A stretch of DNA of 64,000 bases from Sindora glabra (Eukaryota; Streptophyta; Magnoliopsida; Fabales; Fabaceae). Each line of letters begins with the position of its first letter. The stretch's first letter is position 1. The stretch lies in NCBI GenBank assembly GCA_020226215.1, contig CM035228.1, positions 67,553,989-67,617,988 on the forward strand, given 5' to 3'. Shown one piece after another: positions 51,132 to 63,413 of this stretch. The position numbers were made by a program, and so were the translations under genes. Below the pieces are notes generated by a model. The model made no database searches and was not told where the DNA came from. It saw nothing but the letters and a program-made list of their open reading frames with translations.

Positions 51132-51866
51132 TAGGAGTGACAAATGGATAAGTTGGATGGATTTGAATTGGATTATCAATGGATAGATTATTAAGGATTA
51201 CTTATCTATTATGACTCAATTAAAATTTTATATGGATCATGGATTGACCCATGATTGTATATAAAGGCTCAAACAAGTCAATTCATCAATTTACCCATTT
51301 GACTATTATTATCTTATATTATTTTTCATCATTATAATATTTATTATTGTTGTCCTTTTATTATTAGCATTAGAAAATCATTTTCATTACAAAAAAATTT
51401 TTAATTTATAACTTTACTCCTGAATAAGATTCTTAAATATTTTTGTCAGTTACTGACATGAATATTTTTTTGAAAGTAAAAGTGGATGTAAATTAGGCCA
51501 GGATATGATTTGCCTAAAAATAAGTTATATTATTTCACAATTAAATATACAAACCCTTAATTTTATATTGCAATACAAGATTGATAAAATTTGAAAAAAT
51601 AAAAAGAATCAGTAATATGTTTATATTGTGATACAAAGTATGGGTAAATTCTTAATTACCATTTTATTAAATATTTTTTTTAATTATATAATAAAAATAT
51701 GTGGTGGATGGATATCCATGGATGGGTCATGAATGACCTTTTTGTTAAGGGATAAATATTCTAATGACCCATTTAACCAGCTAAAGATAATTGATGGATT
51801 TAGATTGGCCTAAAGGTGGATGGATTGAATGAGTTCATGGATATCCATCCATTTTGTCACTTTTAG
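51132..51866. mobile_element. hAT-type MITE, about 735 bp
   Basis: The left end TAGGAGTGACAAATGGAT and the inverted right end TAAAAGTGACAAAATGGAT form a TIR of about 18 bp. The inner sequences also mirror each other (GGATGGATTTGAATTG versus GATGGATTGAATGAG). The flanking octamers GTTTATGG and GTTTGTCA are only partly alike. The interior is non-coding. Confidence 0.6.
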
Positions 51867-53410
51867 TTTGTCACTAATGGAAGCGTAGAGAACTTTTTGG
51901 ACTATTAGTACTTTGATAGGGTTATAGTTATGAGTTCGCCTTACAAGTAAAAGTTATGGCTTAAGCCAAACATTTTGTAATGAGAAAATACTCTTATAGT
52001 AATATCCAAGAAGGGAAGTTGATTCTAATCACATCTACTCTCTTTTTTTTTTTTAAAAAAAAAAGGACACCATAGCAACTAGCAAGCAAGACATGATGAA
52101 GAGAAGTAAAATTCAAACAAAGTGTTTATGATCTATACTACATCCTAGAATAGTAGAAATTATCAAAGCAAAATAAGCAAACTAAACAGTCTGGTAGTCT
52201 AAAACAAGTTAAAAAAAAGCAACATTTAAGAAAAATGCTTTAAAAGTTTGTAAATTTTTTTCCAAACTCTACAAGAACAATATTACAGAACTCTGACCTT
52301 ATTTCAAGGGCTAAATAAGCATTAAATTACTGATTTAGTGCCTTATTGTGTGGTTGATTCAATTAACAACCTATAAAACCACATGATTGAAAATGAACCA
52401 TGCATTTTATTATAATTAAAAATGAAATTTATATAGTTGACATTATTAGGCATTAAAACATCATGAAATTCTAGTTTATTTAGATTATGATGGGGCACCA
52501 TATCAATAATCCCATATAGTTTAGATACAATGAAACATGATATTGAAATCAATAGATGAGCATAACTATTCAATGAATTAAACAAAAACAACATTATTGA
52601 ATTGATAGTTTGTAAAAGCACACAAATTTACTTGTATATTATTCACCATTTAATCTATTGCAAACAACTACTCCTTTGTTGTAAATAGTAAAATAACTAT
52701 CTTTTTTTAATTCCTTTTTTAATCCATTTTAATCTTTAAAAACAAATATCACAAGCAACCTCCTGTTTCATTGCAAATAGTAATAACTATCTTCTTTTAT
52801 TCCTTTTTTCCTATTTTAGTCTTCAAAAATAAATATCATAAGCAACCAACTCCTTTTCTATTATATAAGTAAATAAAACCAATTTCCTTTAATAGCAATG
52901 TCATATATATTCAATCCTAAGAAATGGATCCTAGCTATGTATGTAATTGGAAATCAACTTTGTCACAAAATTACATAAGAAATCAAGAGAGCAACTAAAG
53001 GAAAAGGAACAATCAAAAGCTAGTAAAATGATCAAAATATTCCACACATATATAAATAGAAAACCAAAATCTACATGCATATGAAAACGTAAAAAAATTT
53101 TCATTAAAAAGAAAATTTGAAATATATGAGACAACTAATGTTTTTAAAGCCAAAAAAATTAGAGTGCATAATGGTAAAATTCAAAACAAACACTTGAATT
53201 GTTGTTAAGTAGAACAAAATGATGCTTTTAACTTTGTGAGTAACCATAACATGATGAACTCCGGTCTTCAAAATTACTTCCAATATTTAAGTTTCTTCCA
53301 GAGCCTTTAACTCTAACCATATATTAAATTAGGGTAACTATTAAATGAAGGCAACAAATATAATATCAAATTATGGTAATTGGTAGAAGGTAATATTAGT
53401 AACTAGATTT
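51867..53410. other. AT-rich intergenic stretch, no gene seen
   Basis: No recognisable coding sequence. A near-repeat of CTTTTTTATTCCTTTTTT / AACAAATATCAYAAGCAACC occurs around 52690-52860. Confidence 0.6.
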
Positions 53411-53610
53411 ATAATATTATGGGTTGCTCACCTTGCACTAGGAGTATTTGAGTCTTTATCTTTATTAACAACTCTATATAAATAGAGTATTAAAGTTAGG
53501 TATTATGTAATAAATCAGCTAAATATTCATTCAATAATATTTTAGTATTTTCCCCTTAATTATCTAACTTCTCTTTACTCTTTCTTCCTCTAAATCCTAC
53601 CATATTTCTC
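53411..53610 (+). repeat. Copia LTR fragment, plus orientation, with primer site
   Basis: The TATA-like CTCTATATAAATAGAGTATT near 53471 and the ending CATATTTCTCA near 53611 are typical of a Copia LTR. It is followed within two bases by TGGTATCAAAGT (53614-53625), close to the tRNA-Met primer site. The left limit is uncertain. Confidence 0.55.
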
Positions 53611-53639
53611 AATGTGGTATCAAAGTAATATTATTAAAA

Positions 53640-53905
53640 GATAAATTAGGGTTTAGAGAAATGGAAGAGGTAGAAAAGTTAAAGAGTACTCTAATAATAT
53701 TATTGAATGATATATTTTATGAATACAATAAAAGACTTAATCTAATGCTTTATTTATATAGAGCTACTAAAGAATATAAAGAATCTAATATCCCTCACTT
53801 TGGGTGCAAACTAACAAACCTAATTCAATCATAATCACTTATAATATAATTCAAAATAAATCATAATCAATAAGGATAATTTCCTAATATATTCTAATAC
53901 TTCAC
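53640..53905 (-). repeat. Copia LTR fragment, minus orientation
   Basis: In reverse complement it shares TATTTATATAGAG, the CAATAATATTA region and the pyrimidine-rich R-U5-like end with 53411-53610. At its right side the minus strand reads AATTTAAGGTGAAGTATTAG, a polypurine-tract and LTR-start arrangement. It therefore looks like the 3' LTR of a minus-strand Copia element. Confidence 0.5.
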
Positions 53906-54267
53906 CTTAAATTAGTTTTAGCTTGGAACACACATTAGAAACCCTTAAAATAATAAAAATGTAATAAACCATAATAAATGAACCTTGAAGAATCTTTCAA
54001 TAACTTGCAATGAACATAACATGCTATTAATTACCCATGAATGAAAAACAATCTCGTAATTACTAGAATAATCATGGCACAAAAGTACTACCGAAATAAT
54101 TGTTGACAAAAAAAATGCTATCAAAATAAAAACAGTGTGCAAAATAGTCAGGCCAACCATTATGAAAACAGAGGAATGAACATTGATGCTTAAAACAGCT
54201 AGAATGACCATTAGTGAAAAAGAAATGCTACCAAAAGGAACACTAATAGACAATACAATCAGGATGA
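53906..54267. other. Left flank of CACTA 2, unidentified
   Basis: No gene was recognised. It may be interior sequence of the minus-strand Copia element whose LTR lies at 53640-53905, continuing after CACTA 2 at 63411. TGA at 54265-54267 is the CACTA target duplicate. Confidence 0.4.
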
Positions 54268-54289
54268 CACTACAACAAAAAGCAGTAAT

Positions 54290-54900
54290 AACGGCGACAC
54301 TTTTAGCGGCAATAAAATTTTGATCGTCGCTAAAGGTATTTTCGACGATAAAGTCATTGGTAAAAAAAGGCAAAACTTTTTAGAGGGAAATAGAAATGTG
54401 GGCGGGAAGAATTAGGCTTTTAGCGACGACAAAAGTCTTCGTTAAAAACTTAAAAAAATTTCGGCGGGAAGAATTAGGCTTTCAGCGATGACATTGTCGT
54501 CGCTGAAAATGCAAGGCTTTCAGCGACGATAGTGTCGTCGCTGAAGGGTGAACCATCAGCGATGACACAGTCGTCGCTGAAGCCCTAAAAATTTACGGGA
54601 GGAAATTTTGCCTATCAGCGACGACACTGTCGTCGCTGAAAGTGTCCAATTTTCAGTGATAACTTAGTCGTCACTAAAGGGTGAACCATCAGCGACGACA
54701 ATGTCGTCGCTGAAAGTCCTCCCATTTTTAGCGACGACAATGTCGTCGCTAAAAGCTTTATCCGAATTCCGAGGCAAAGCTTTAGCGACGACATTGTCGT
54801 CGGTAAAGGCTGGACTTTCAGCGACGACAATGTCATCGCTAAAAAAAAATTCGGTCGTCACTGAAAGCTTCAGCGATGACCAAATTTTTTGTGTCGTTGT
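54290..54900. repeat. 5' subterminal repeats of CACTA 2
   Basis: About 18 copies of TCAGCGACGACA or its complement occur, many as head-to-head pairs around a few bases (for example AGCGACGACAATGTCGTCGC at 54731-54750). These are the expected binding sites of the TNPA-type protein. Overlapping short frames are artefacts of the repeats. Confidence 0.9.
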
Positions 54901-54904
54901 TAAA

Positions 54905-54975
54905 AGTCAGAGGCTATTTATTCGCGGAGCCTTCTCCCTCCTCATTTGCGCGTTTGAAATTTCTAGACCTGAGGT
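54905..54975 (+). promoter_or_regulatory. Leader exon candidate of CACTA 2
   Basis: TATTTATTCGCGGAGCC lies just after the repeats. The GC-richer leader then runs to CCTGAG followed by GTAAGTTCC, a good splice donor. Element 1 has a similar arrangement near 27340-27410. Confidence 0.5.
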
Positions 54976-55480
54976 AAGTTCCTGAACTTTCTCTCTCTTT
55001 TAATTTTTTTAAATTTTAGTATATTTATTTTTTATATATGTTAATATGTATTAATTTTGTATGTTGTATCTTTTAATTTGTTAGTTATTATTAGCACTTA
55101 GCTTATTTTACGGAGAGTATTCAGAGTTGATCAGTAGATTTTTACCATTGAGATACGTAAATAAAAAATTATAATTTTTTTTGTGTACTAATATATTTAA
55201 TTTACTCAAATAGTTTGCAATGAATTAATAGAATTGATAGTATGTTTAATTTGAATTAATAGAATTGATAGTATGTTTAATTTAATATGAAATTTTATAT
55301 TATTTAATTTTGTATGTTGGAAAATTTAAATTTATTTATGTAAATTTAACTTAGCATTAATTTTATAAATATAAATTTGATTATTATTATGCATCCCTCA
55401 ATTTATAATTTTGAAGTATACAATATATGTGTAGATTATTCATTTAGACTAATGTAAGATAAAGTAGTTATGATATTTTA

Positions 55481-56340
55481 TTCACAAAATCTAAAATTTG
55501 TGATGCAATTTAGGAAACTTCAAACTTATTAGATTCAATGAAATATTGTAAGATAGATAATTAGAATAAATATATAAATTTATCTTAGAAAGTAAGAGAT
55601 TACAGTAATATAGTCTATTTTTTAATTGAGATTGAAACTTAACAATTCAAATTATATTATTTACACCACATACTAAGAAAAATTCAATTAAACTAGATAT
55701 TACATAAAAATAAAACCCTAACAATCCAAATTATGATATTTACATCTCATAAAAATAAAAAATTTTAAAACACTAGGAAGTTCGCATGAAAATCACACCC
55801 CTCTTGGATAAAACTACATTTACTTAAATAAAGAAGCTAAATTGTGCATCTTATAAATAATATACACCTTATAAAACTAAACTTACTTAAATTTACAACT
55901 AGGAAGTCCATTCACAAAATCTAAAATTTGTGATGCAATTTAGGAAACTTCAAATTTATTAGATTCAATGAAATAATGTAAGATAGATAATTATAATAAA
56001 TATATAAATCTATCTTAGAAAGTAAGAGATTACAGTAATATAGTCTATTTTTTAATTGAGATTGAAACTTAACAATTAAAATTATATTATTTACACCACA
56101 TACTAAGAAAAATTCAATTAAACTAGAGACTACATAAAAATAAAATCCTAACAATTTAAATTATGATATTTACATCTCATAAAAATAAAAAATTTCAAAA
56201 CACTAGGAAGTTCGCATGAAAATCACACCCCTCTTGGATAAAACTACATTTACTTAAATAAAGAAGCTGAATTGTGTATCTTATAAATAATATATACCTT
56301 ATAAAATCAAACTTACTTAAATTTACAATTAGGAAGTCTG
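55481..56340. repeat. Tandem duplication, two units of 430 bp
   Basis: TTCACAAAATCTAAAATTTG begins at 55481 and at 55911. The units are nearly identical throughout by eye (a few percent differences), so the duplication is recent relative to the element's other damage. It lies in the non-coding region between the leader and the transposase gene of CACTA 2. Confidence 0.9.
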
Positions 56341-57031
56341 TATTCATAGTATAGACATCTCTATAAAGAAGCTGAATTGTGCACCTTATCAATATAGTAA
56401 AGTAGGTTATACTTTTGAATTCTCACAAGCTTATTGTGAAACATAACAGTTGTTATGAATATTAAAAAAAATCAATAATCTACATAATAAGTTACGTAAA
56501 TAACATTACTAACACTTAAACAATGATACTCATAAATTGTTGTATCGTTAATTTTAATTATTGTAAATATATTTTTACAATAATTTAAAATAGAACTACA
56601 TTTACATTTAAATGTTAAGCTTAGACCTGTTCAAGGGTTGATTATTTTCTGAACATCAATCAACCTTTGAATTGTCCTGAAAAGTTGGACAGTTTGGGAT
56701 ATTATCATGTAGTTATTATTAACAATTTATCGGGCTCTTGTTTGATATTGTGGAAATATCTTAGCATCCTAACTGTTCTCCGGGTATAAACTATACAAGT
56801 GTATAGTTTAGGCACTTGGAGAACCATAGGGAGATGCTGCCAAAATTTCTGCACGAATCAATCGATGAGCGTGGATAAATTGAAAAAAATAATAACTATA
56901 GAAATATCTTGAATAGGATAGGACCCTACCCTTCAAAATTGGAGTGATACGGTGCATTTAGGGTGATTGTCAAATATTAATCAACATACTTTATTTCACC
57001 TAAAGCAATTTCCTTCCTGTTCAATGATACA

Positions 57032-60000
57032 ATGTTTATCGATAAAAGTTGGATATATTTACCAAATCGATTGTCGGATGAGTATTGGAATGGTGCAGTA
57101 AGATTTGTTCAAAGAGCCAAAAACTTTGTCGATGAAAGGGGTATGGTAAGATGTCCATGCAAAAAGTGTGTGAATTTAATATTCCAGACATTACTAACAT
57201 TGGAGGGCATATTATAGATAATGGATTTCATCCATTATACATAAATTGGGTACACCATGGTAAAGCAGATGTTTCGACTTTTAGAGGAACTAGTAGGATA
57301 TCTCCTAATAATAGAAATGAGCTGGCAAATATTATACATGATTTCATTGGCCCTGAGGCACCTGAAGTTAATTTTCATAATGACGAGTACAGGGGTGAGA
57401 ATGCGGCTGACGAAGACATTGGAACAAAATATAGTAACTGTGATAACCTGTTCGAGCAAGTAGAAACAGAGTTGTATCCAAGTTGCACAACATTTTCAGC
57501 ATTGAACTTCTTGGTGAAACTTATGCATTTGAAGGTTCTGCATAAGTGGACAAACAAGTCATTTGATGCTCTTCTTTGATTATTAAAAGAGGCACTTCCA
57601 AACGACAATAAATTACCTGAATCATACTATGGTGCAAGGAAATAGCTCAACAAGTTAGGATTGGGGTATGAATCAATCCATGTATGCAAACATGATTGCG
57701 CACTTTTTTAGAAAGATCATGCTTCTAAAGATAATTGTCCAATTTGTAGGGAGAGCCGATGGGTAAATAAAACTACAAAAGGAAAGAAGGTGCCCCAAAA
57801 AGTGGTTCAATATTTTCCTTTAACTCCTCGATTACAGCGTCTATATCGGTCAAGACATACTGCAAAAAATATGATATGGCATCACACTGGAAAATCAAAA
57901 GAAGAGGGGGTAATGCGACATCTCGTGGATGGAAAAGCTTGGCAGGAGTTTGATAAGAGGTATCCTAATTTCTCTGTTGACCCACGAAACGTCAGGTTAG
58001 GTTTAAGTGCAGATGGATTTAATCCTTTTGGTGATAGGAACCTATCTTATAGCATGTGGCCAATGGTTATGACTACTTACAACTTGCCACCATGGATATG
58101 CATGAACCAATCTTTTTTCATGTTGACCCTATTAATTCCAGGGCCACAATCGCCAGGTAAAGATATCGATGTGTTCTTACAGCCAGTCGTAGAAGAGTTG
58201 AGGGATCTCTGGGAGAGGGGAGTTGAAACTCGAGATGCAAATACAAATACAGTGTTCAATATGCGGGCAGCATTGCTCTGGACTATTAATAATTTTCCTA
58301 CTCGAAGTAGTCTATCCGAGTGGAGCGGGCAAGGATACAAAGCATGTCCTACATGTAATTCGGATACTCCGTCGATTCGAGTTAGAGGAAAAATAGCTTA
58401 CGTTGGTCATCGTCGTTGGCTTCCAAGAAGTCGCACATGGAGAAATAGGAAGGAATTCAATGGAAGGTCGGAGATGAGAGCCCCTCCTTGGCCTCTTACC
58501 AATAATGTTATCATGGAACAGTTGGGCAAAGTGTCACAGAGACTTCTAGGAAAATATGCTGAATTTGGTGGTGTAAAGCGAAAGAGAGGTGCCGACGAAC
58601 TTGATTGGAGCAAGAGAAGTATATTTTTTAATCTTCCTTATTGGCCAACAATGAACTTAAGGCATAACATTGATGTGATACATGTTGAGAAAAATGTATG
58701 TGATAGCGTCTTGGGTACATTATTGGAGATTGAGCACAAAACAAAGGATACAGATAATGTAAGATAAGATTTGGCAGACATGAAGATAAGGCCTAACTGG
58801 CATCTGTATAAGTAGAGGGGTTAACTTTTCAAGCCGCATGCTGGATATACGCTTAACCAGGAAGAGCAGAAATGATTTTGCCAGTATATAAAGAATGCAA
58901 AATTTTCAGATGGGTTTGCTGGGAGTCTTGGTAAGAATGTCACAGATCCTGACCTGAAGTTAAAGGGGTTGAAATCACATGATTGTCATGTTATTATGCA
59001 AAGACTGTTAGGACTAGGTGTCCGGGCTTTTTTGCCAAAGGAATTATCATATCCACTTGTCAAGTTATGCAATTTCTTTAGTCAAATATGTGCTAGAACT
59101 CTCAACAGGGAGGATATTCTGCAAGCCAAACAAGACATTATCATAATTTTGTGCAAGCTTGAGAGGATATACCTCCCAGCATTTTTTAACATAATGGTTC
59201 ACTTGGTGATGCATCTGCCAGACGAAGCATTGGAAGGAGGACCCGTTCATTTTCGGTGGATGTACCCATATGAGAGGTATATAAAAAAATTAAAGGATTA
59301 TGTTCGAAATCATGCTCAACCGGAGGGTTCAATTGTAGAAGGATATATTGTTGATGAGGCATTAACATTTTTCTCCATGTATTTGGAAGGAATGGAAACT
59401 AGATTCAACCGCTCTGATAGAAATCAAGATGTAACACCTAGTCAAACAAGAAGGACATTGTCAGTGTTCCGGTCCCAATGTCGACCGATAGGGAAGAAGA
59501 TTATTTCTCATTTCGATAGGAAGGATCAGGATGTTGCAGTATAGTACATCTTGAATAATTGTACTGAGATTGAAAAATATCTCCAGTGAGTATCTTAAAC
59601 TTCAGTTGTGTTCTTCTCCCTTTTGTGATTATAATAGACTAAGATTGTTATGTTCTACAGTGAGCATCGATTGGAACTCGAACAAAGTAGTACTGAAGAT
59701 ATTGATAACTTACAGAGAACCAAATTCCCCTCGTGGTTTTACTCGAAGGTAAGGATTTTTTTCTTCCCAAATCCATTGAACGGATATCTTAAATATTGTT
59801 CATTTCTCTTGTTGATATTTTAATTTAATTCTTGGAATAATTGCTACTTTTGTAGATGTACTATTTACATAGGAACGGTTCCCCAGAGGCCACCGAAGAG
59901 TTACTATCATTAGCATCCGGTCCCAGTTTCACTAACATGGTATACTCTGCGTGTATTGTGAATGGAGTACGCTTTGTAGCCAAAACTCGAGATGAGAAGC

Positions 60001-60641
60001 ATAAAACGCAAAATAGTGGCATTTCTGTTCCAGGGATTTATGGTAACATGTTTTATGGTGTACTGGAAGAAATAATTGAGTTGACTTATTTAAATAAGTA
60101 TAGTGTGACTTTATTTAAGTGCAAGTGGTATGACACTGATCCTACAAAGAAGAAAATTTATACTGATAAGAATATCACAAGTATCTCCATCAATGGACAA
60201 TGGTACAAGGATGATCCTTATATACTTGCTACTCAAGCAAAACAAGTATTTTACACTGAGGATCTCCTTAATGGACCAAATTGGAGGGTCGTCCATAATA
60301 TGATGCATCGCGATATATGAGATCTATCCAGTGATGGAGATAATGCACAAGACTTGTTATTTCTGCAGGATAGTAACTCATCCAACTTCAACCTCACAGT
60401 TGATCTGGGAGATTTCGATCTAGTACATCTAGGTAATGAAAGAAATAGTCCTTCAATCATTCCAATGTACAGGAATGTTAGACCTGGTGCTCATGGAGAA
60501 GACACCTTCATCGATGATGACGAGAGCCTTGAAGACGAAACAATTGATGATTATATGGATGAGGAGCCCACACAATCTGATAATGAAGAAGAATCCGATG
60601 ACCATCAGTCTGTTAGGTTCACCAACACTGATTTTGACTAG
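57032..60641 (+). pseudogene. TNPD-type CACTA transposase (Transposase_21 family), nonsense-mutated
   Basis: Likely exons are 57032-59585, 59661-59748 and 59856-60641, with GT/AG borders. The ATG at 57032 gives MFIDKSWIYLPNRLSDEYWN and CPCKKCVN (transposase-associated domain). A one-base frameshift follows near 57175. The stretch 57790-58767 is open for 325 codons and carries the Transposase_21 domain: IWHHTGKSKEEGVMRH, GLSADGFNPFG with the likely first catalytic Asp, LPPWICMNQSFFML, PGKDIDVFLQPVVEELRDLW, YKACPTCN and HVEKNVCDSVLGTLL. A DUF4218-like region (58969-59544) and a DUF4216-like region (exon 3, CKWYDTDPTKKK and GQWYKDDPYI) follow, then an acidic tail. Stops at 57577, near 57644 and 57709, several around 58765-58876, one near 59542 and one at 60318 interrupt it. 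It would catalyse excision and insertion if intact. Confidence 0.9.
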
Positions 60642-60792
60642 GAATAAAATAACATATTCGAACGATAACTCAAAATTGTGTAAGCATGATTATTAAAATA
60701 ATAAATGTGATTGTAAAAAGTTGAACCATTTCATTGTTCAACTGGACATTGAATTCTTTTTAATTACTTATATAATGTATATTATTTTAGTT

Positions 60793-62534
60793 ATGGTGGA
60801 TGTCGAGGCACGATACCACGGAGGTGACGCAGGAGGTGACCCACCGGAGCGACCCACCCGTATTCCATCTCAGTGCGAGGGATCAGGTATTTATTATTAA
60901 TTGTGCATACCTAAGCTTGATTAAATATTATGTTTATTTTGTTAATATTTTTCTTTATAAAATGAAGTAGCACCTGCTAAAAAGAAGGGACCGAATAGGT
61001 CCCTAAGACTGCACGAGAAGATAGGCAAGGGTGGAGGCAGACTGGTACCTGTACAGTTTGATACGACTGGTACATGGCATGCGGTTAGTGAGAATGCCAG
61101 TCATCTCCCTCGTGATATTGGCAGTATGATCCGCGCCCACGTGCTGCCCTATTATAAGTCATGGCGGGCTGTACCTCAGGAGATCCGAGATAGAGTTGTG
61201 CAGGAGGTTTGCGTAAGTATCCATTTTCTTTTGAATTAATGTCTTTGAGACTGAAATTTCTAAGTATATGACTCATAAATTTATTAAATGTCTTTTAATG
61301 CAGTCCCATTTCAAGTTCCAGGGCATCTCTGAAGGTGATCAGGAGAGAGCGCTCTCTAGTTTGATGCGGACTGCTGCCGAGCTGTACATAGATTGGAAGT
61401 ATAGGTTGAATAAGTATTTCTTAGAGCATAGAGGTGATTGATACCAGGAATATGACTTGGATCGAGCTCGACGTTGTGTGCCTCGATCTGTCCCACCGCA
61501 GACATGGCAGAGGTGTGTGGACTTCTTTGATAATGACGAGTACAGGGTAAGTATGACATTTTATGGTATTATGTCAGTATTTCATAATTAGTAAATTGTG
61601 AACATAAAAATTTAACTTTTTCCTCTTAATTTGTAGGAGTTTTCTGCAAGAAATACAAATAATAGAGTACAGAAGGTCGTGAATGACCGGCATGGGTCAA
61701 AGTCTATTGCTGTACATCGCTTTGATAAGGTAATTTAATTTTTTTTTGTATCTTTTTTAAATATATCCACTTGTTAAATAACATTACTACCCTTCATCCT
61801 TTTTTTTTGTTACAAAAATTGAACAGAGAAACAGAGATACTGGTGAGCTGCAGTCGATTCCTGATAACTTTAGGGATTGACACACATACAGGTCGGGGGA
61901 GTGGGTGCATCTGATCCCTCAGGGGCAACATGTAAGTTATTTGAATTTAATAATTTAAGGCGAGGATGATTGAGCTCATGACTCAGCATGTACAGTCTAG
62001 TGTATCATCCACTAGCTTGTCTACAACTCCTGTACAGTTAGATAAGGCTGCCATCGCCAATGAGGTGCTTGGCACTCGTCGAGGGTACAAGAAGGCTGTT
62101 GGGCATGCACTTGCTGGTCAGACTTATCATTTGATGGGGACTTCTAGCACGAGGACGAGCTCACAAACCGTGTCTCAGGTCGGTGAGTTGCAGGAGCAGT
62201 TACACCAGAGTCGGGAGCAGGTTGAGCAGAGCCAGCGATTGATTCAGGAGCAGCAGCAGCGGCTTGATCAGCAGCAATAGCAGATTACAAGCAGCAGGAG
62301 ATGATGCAGCAGCAGCAGCAGCTTGGGACTTATCTTACTAAGATGAGCTCGATCCTTAGACAGCAGGGTATCGTCCTACCGCCGCCTCCATTTGCTGCTG
62401 CTACATCGCCTGGGCCGAGTAGATTTGCGCCTGCACCTACCGCTCAGCCGCCACCGCTATTTTATCATCCTCGTAGTCAGGATGATGATGATGATGATGA
62501 TGATGACGACGACGACGATCATGGTGCACTGTGA
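60793..62534 (+). pseudogene. TNPA/Ptta-type CACTA gene (Transposase_24-like), nonsense-mutated
   Basis: Inferred exons are 60793-60886, 60971-61212, 61304-61546, 61637-61729, 61827-61931 and 61960 to about 62534, all with GT/AG borders. The start MVDVEARYHGGDAGGDPPER leads through RSLRLHEKIGKGGGR, SHLPRDIGSMIRAHVLPYYK, KVVNDRHGSKSIAVHRF, WVHLIPQGQH and RGYKKAVGHALAGQTYHLMG. The end is a Gln-rich coiled coil, a Pro-rich stretch and a run of Asp. This is the plant Ptta/En/Spm transposase layout. Damage includes TGA near 61439, TGA near 61878, TAG at 62278 in a CAG run and a frameshift just after. The family binds subterminal repeats and assists TNPD. Confidence 0.85.
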
Positions 62535-62860
62535 TATTTACACCTCCCTACTTCCCCATAGTATATTTTGTTTATGTATCTTTATATTTTTTGTATGTGC
62601 ACATTTACATAGATAATGTATATATATTAGTTTATTCATATAAAAATTATTTTTACCATTGCTTTATGAGTATTAATTTTTTATGTTGGATCAAATTGTT
62701 AGACATTATTAATAATACTACTGATATATTATAATTCTATGATTTATATTAAATTAAATTTAAAAAAATTATTAAACAATTCAAGTTAATTAAAATAAAG
62801 AATATATTATTTGAAATATACGATAATTTGATTTTAAAATTTTAAAAAAAAAATTAAAAA
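62535..62860. other. AT-rich 3' region of CACTA 2
   Basis: Non-coding sequence between the TNPA-type gene and the 3' subterminal repeats. Confidence 0.7.
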
Positions 62861-62864
62861 ACCT

Positions 62865-63385
62865 TTAGCAGCAACAATTGTCGTCGCTATAGGGCAGAAG
62901 TTGTCGCTGAAGATCTAACTTTTAGCGATGATAAAGTCATCGCTGAAGATCAGACTTTCAGCGACGACTATAGTCATCGCTAAAAATATAACTTTCAGCG
63001 ACGATAAAAGTCATCGCTGAAAGTCTGATCTTCAACGATAACTATTGTCGTCGCTAAAAATATAACTTTCAGCGACGACTATTGTCGTCGTTGAAAGTCT
63101 GATCTTCAGCAACAACAAAGTCGTCGCTAAAATTTAGATCTTCAGCGACGACTTCGCCCTATAGCAACGACAATTGTCGCTGCTAAAAATTAAATTTCAA
63201 AATTTTTTAAATTTTGAAATTGTTTTCTGCAACGACAAAGTCATCGCAAAAGGCCTGACTTTTAGCGACGATAAATTGTCGTCGCTAATGACCTTTTTAG
63301 GCACGGACCTATGCTGACAACATTTTTAACGACGACTTTTTCTTTTGTAATGATGAAGAACTTTTTAGCAACGATAAATGCCGCC
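62865..63385. repeat. 3' subterminal repeats of CACTA 2
   Basis: About 18 copies of the CAGCGACGAC motif occur in both orientations, again often as head-to-head pairs, for example TTTCAGCGACGAC near 63067 and GTCGTCGTTGAAAG near 63084. Confidence 0.9.
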
Positions 63386-63413
63386 GCTAAAAGTTTTTTT
63401 TGTTGTAGTGTGA

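Larger units (their letters stand above)
54268..63410 (+). mobile_element. CACTA (En/Spm) element 2, 9143 bp, structurally complete
   Basis: It begins CACTACAACAAAAAGC and ends TTTTTTTGTTGTAGTG, a 14-15 bp terminal inverted repeat. The 3 bp target duplication TGA lies at 54265-54267 and 63411-63413. Dense TCAGCGACGACA subterminal repeats lie inside each end. A TNPD-type gene (57032-60641) and a TNPA-type gene (60793-62534) lie in tandem on the plus strand with clear splice sites. A leader exon candidate ends at CCTGAG/GTAAGT near 54975. Several nonsense codons in each gene make it non-autonomous unless helped in trans, but its ends look mobilisable. Confidence 0.95.

Noticed and set aside
54615..54985. 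Repetitive frames rich in TTLSSL / FSDDIVVA units.
   Set aside because: They are readings of the CACTA subterminal repeats on both strands, not proteins.
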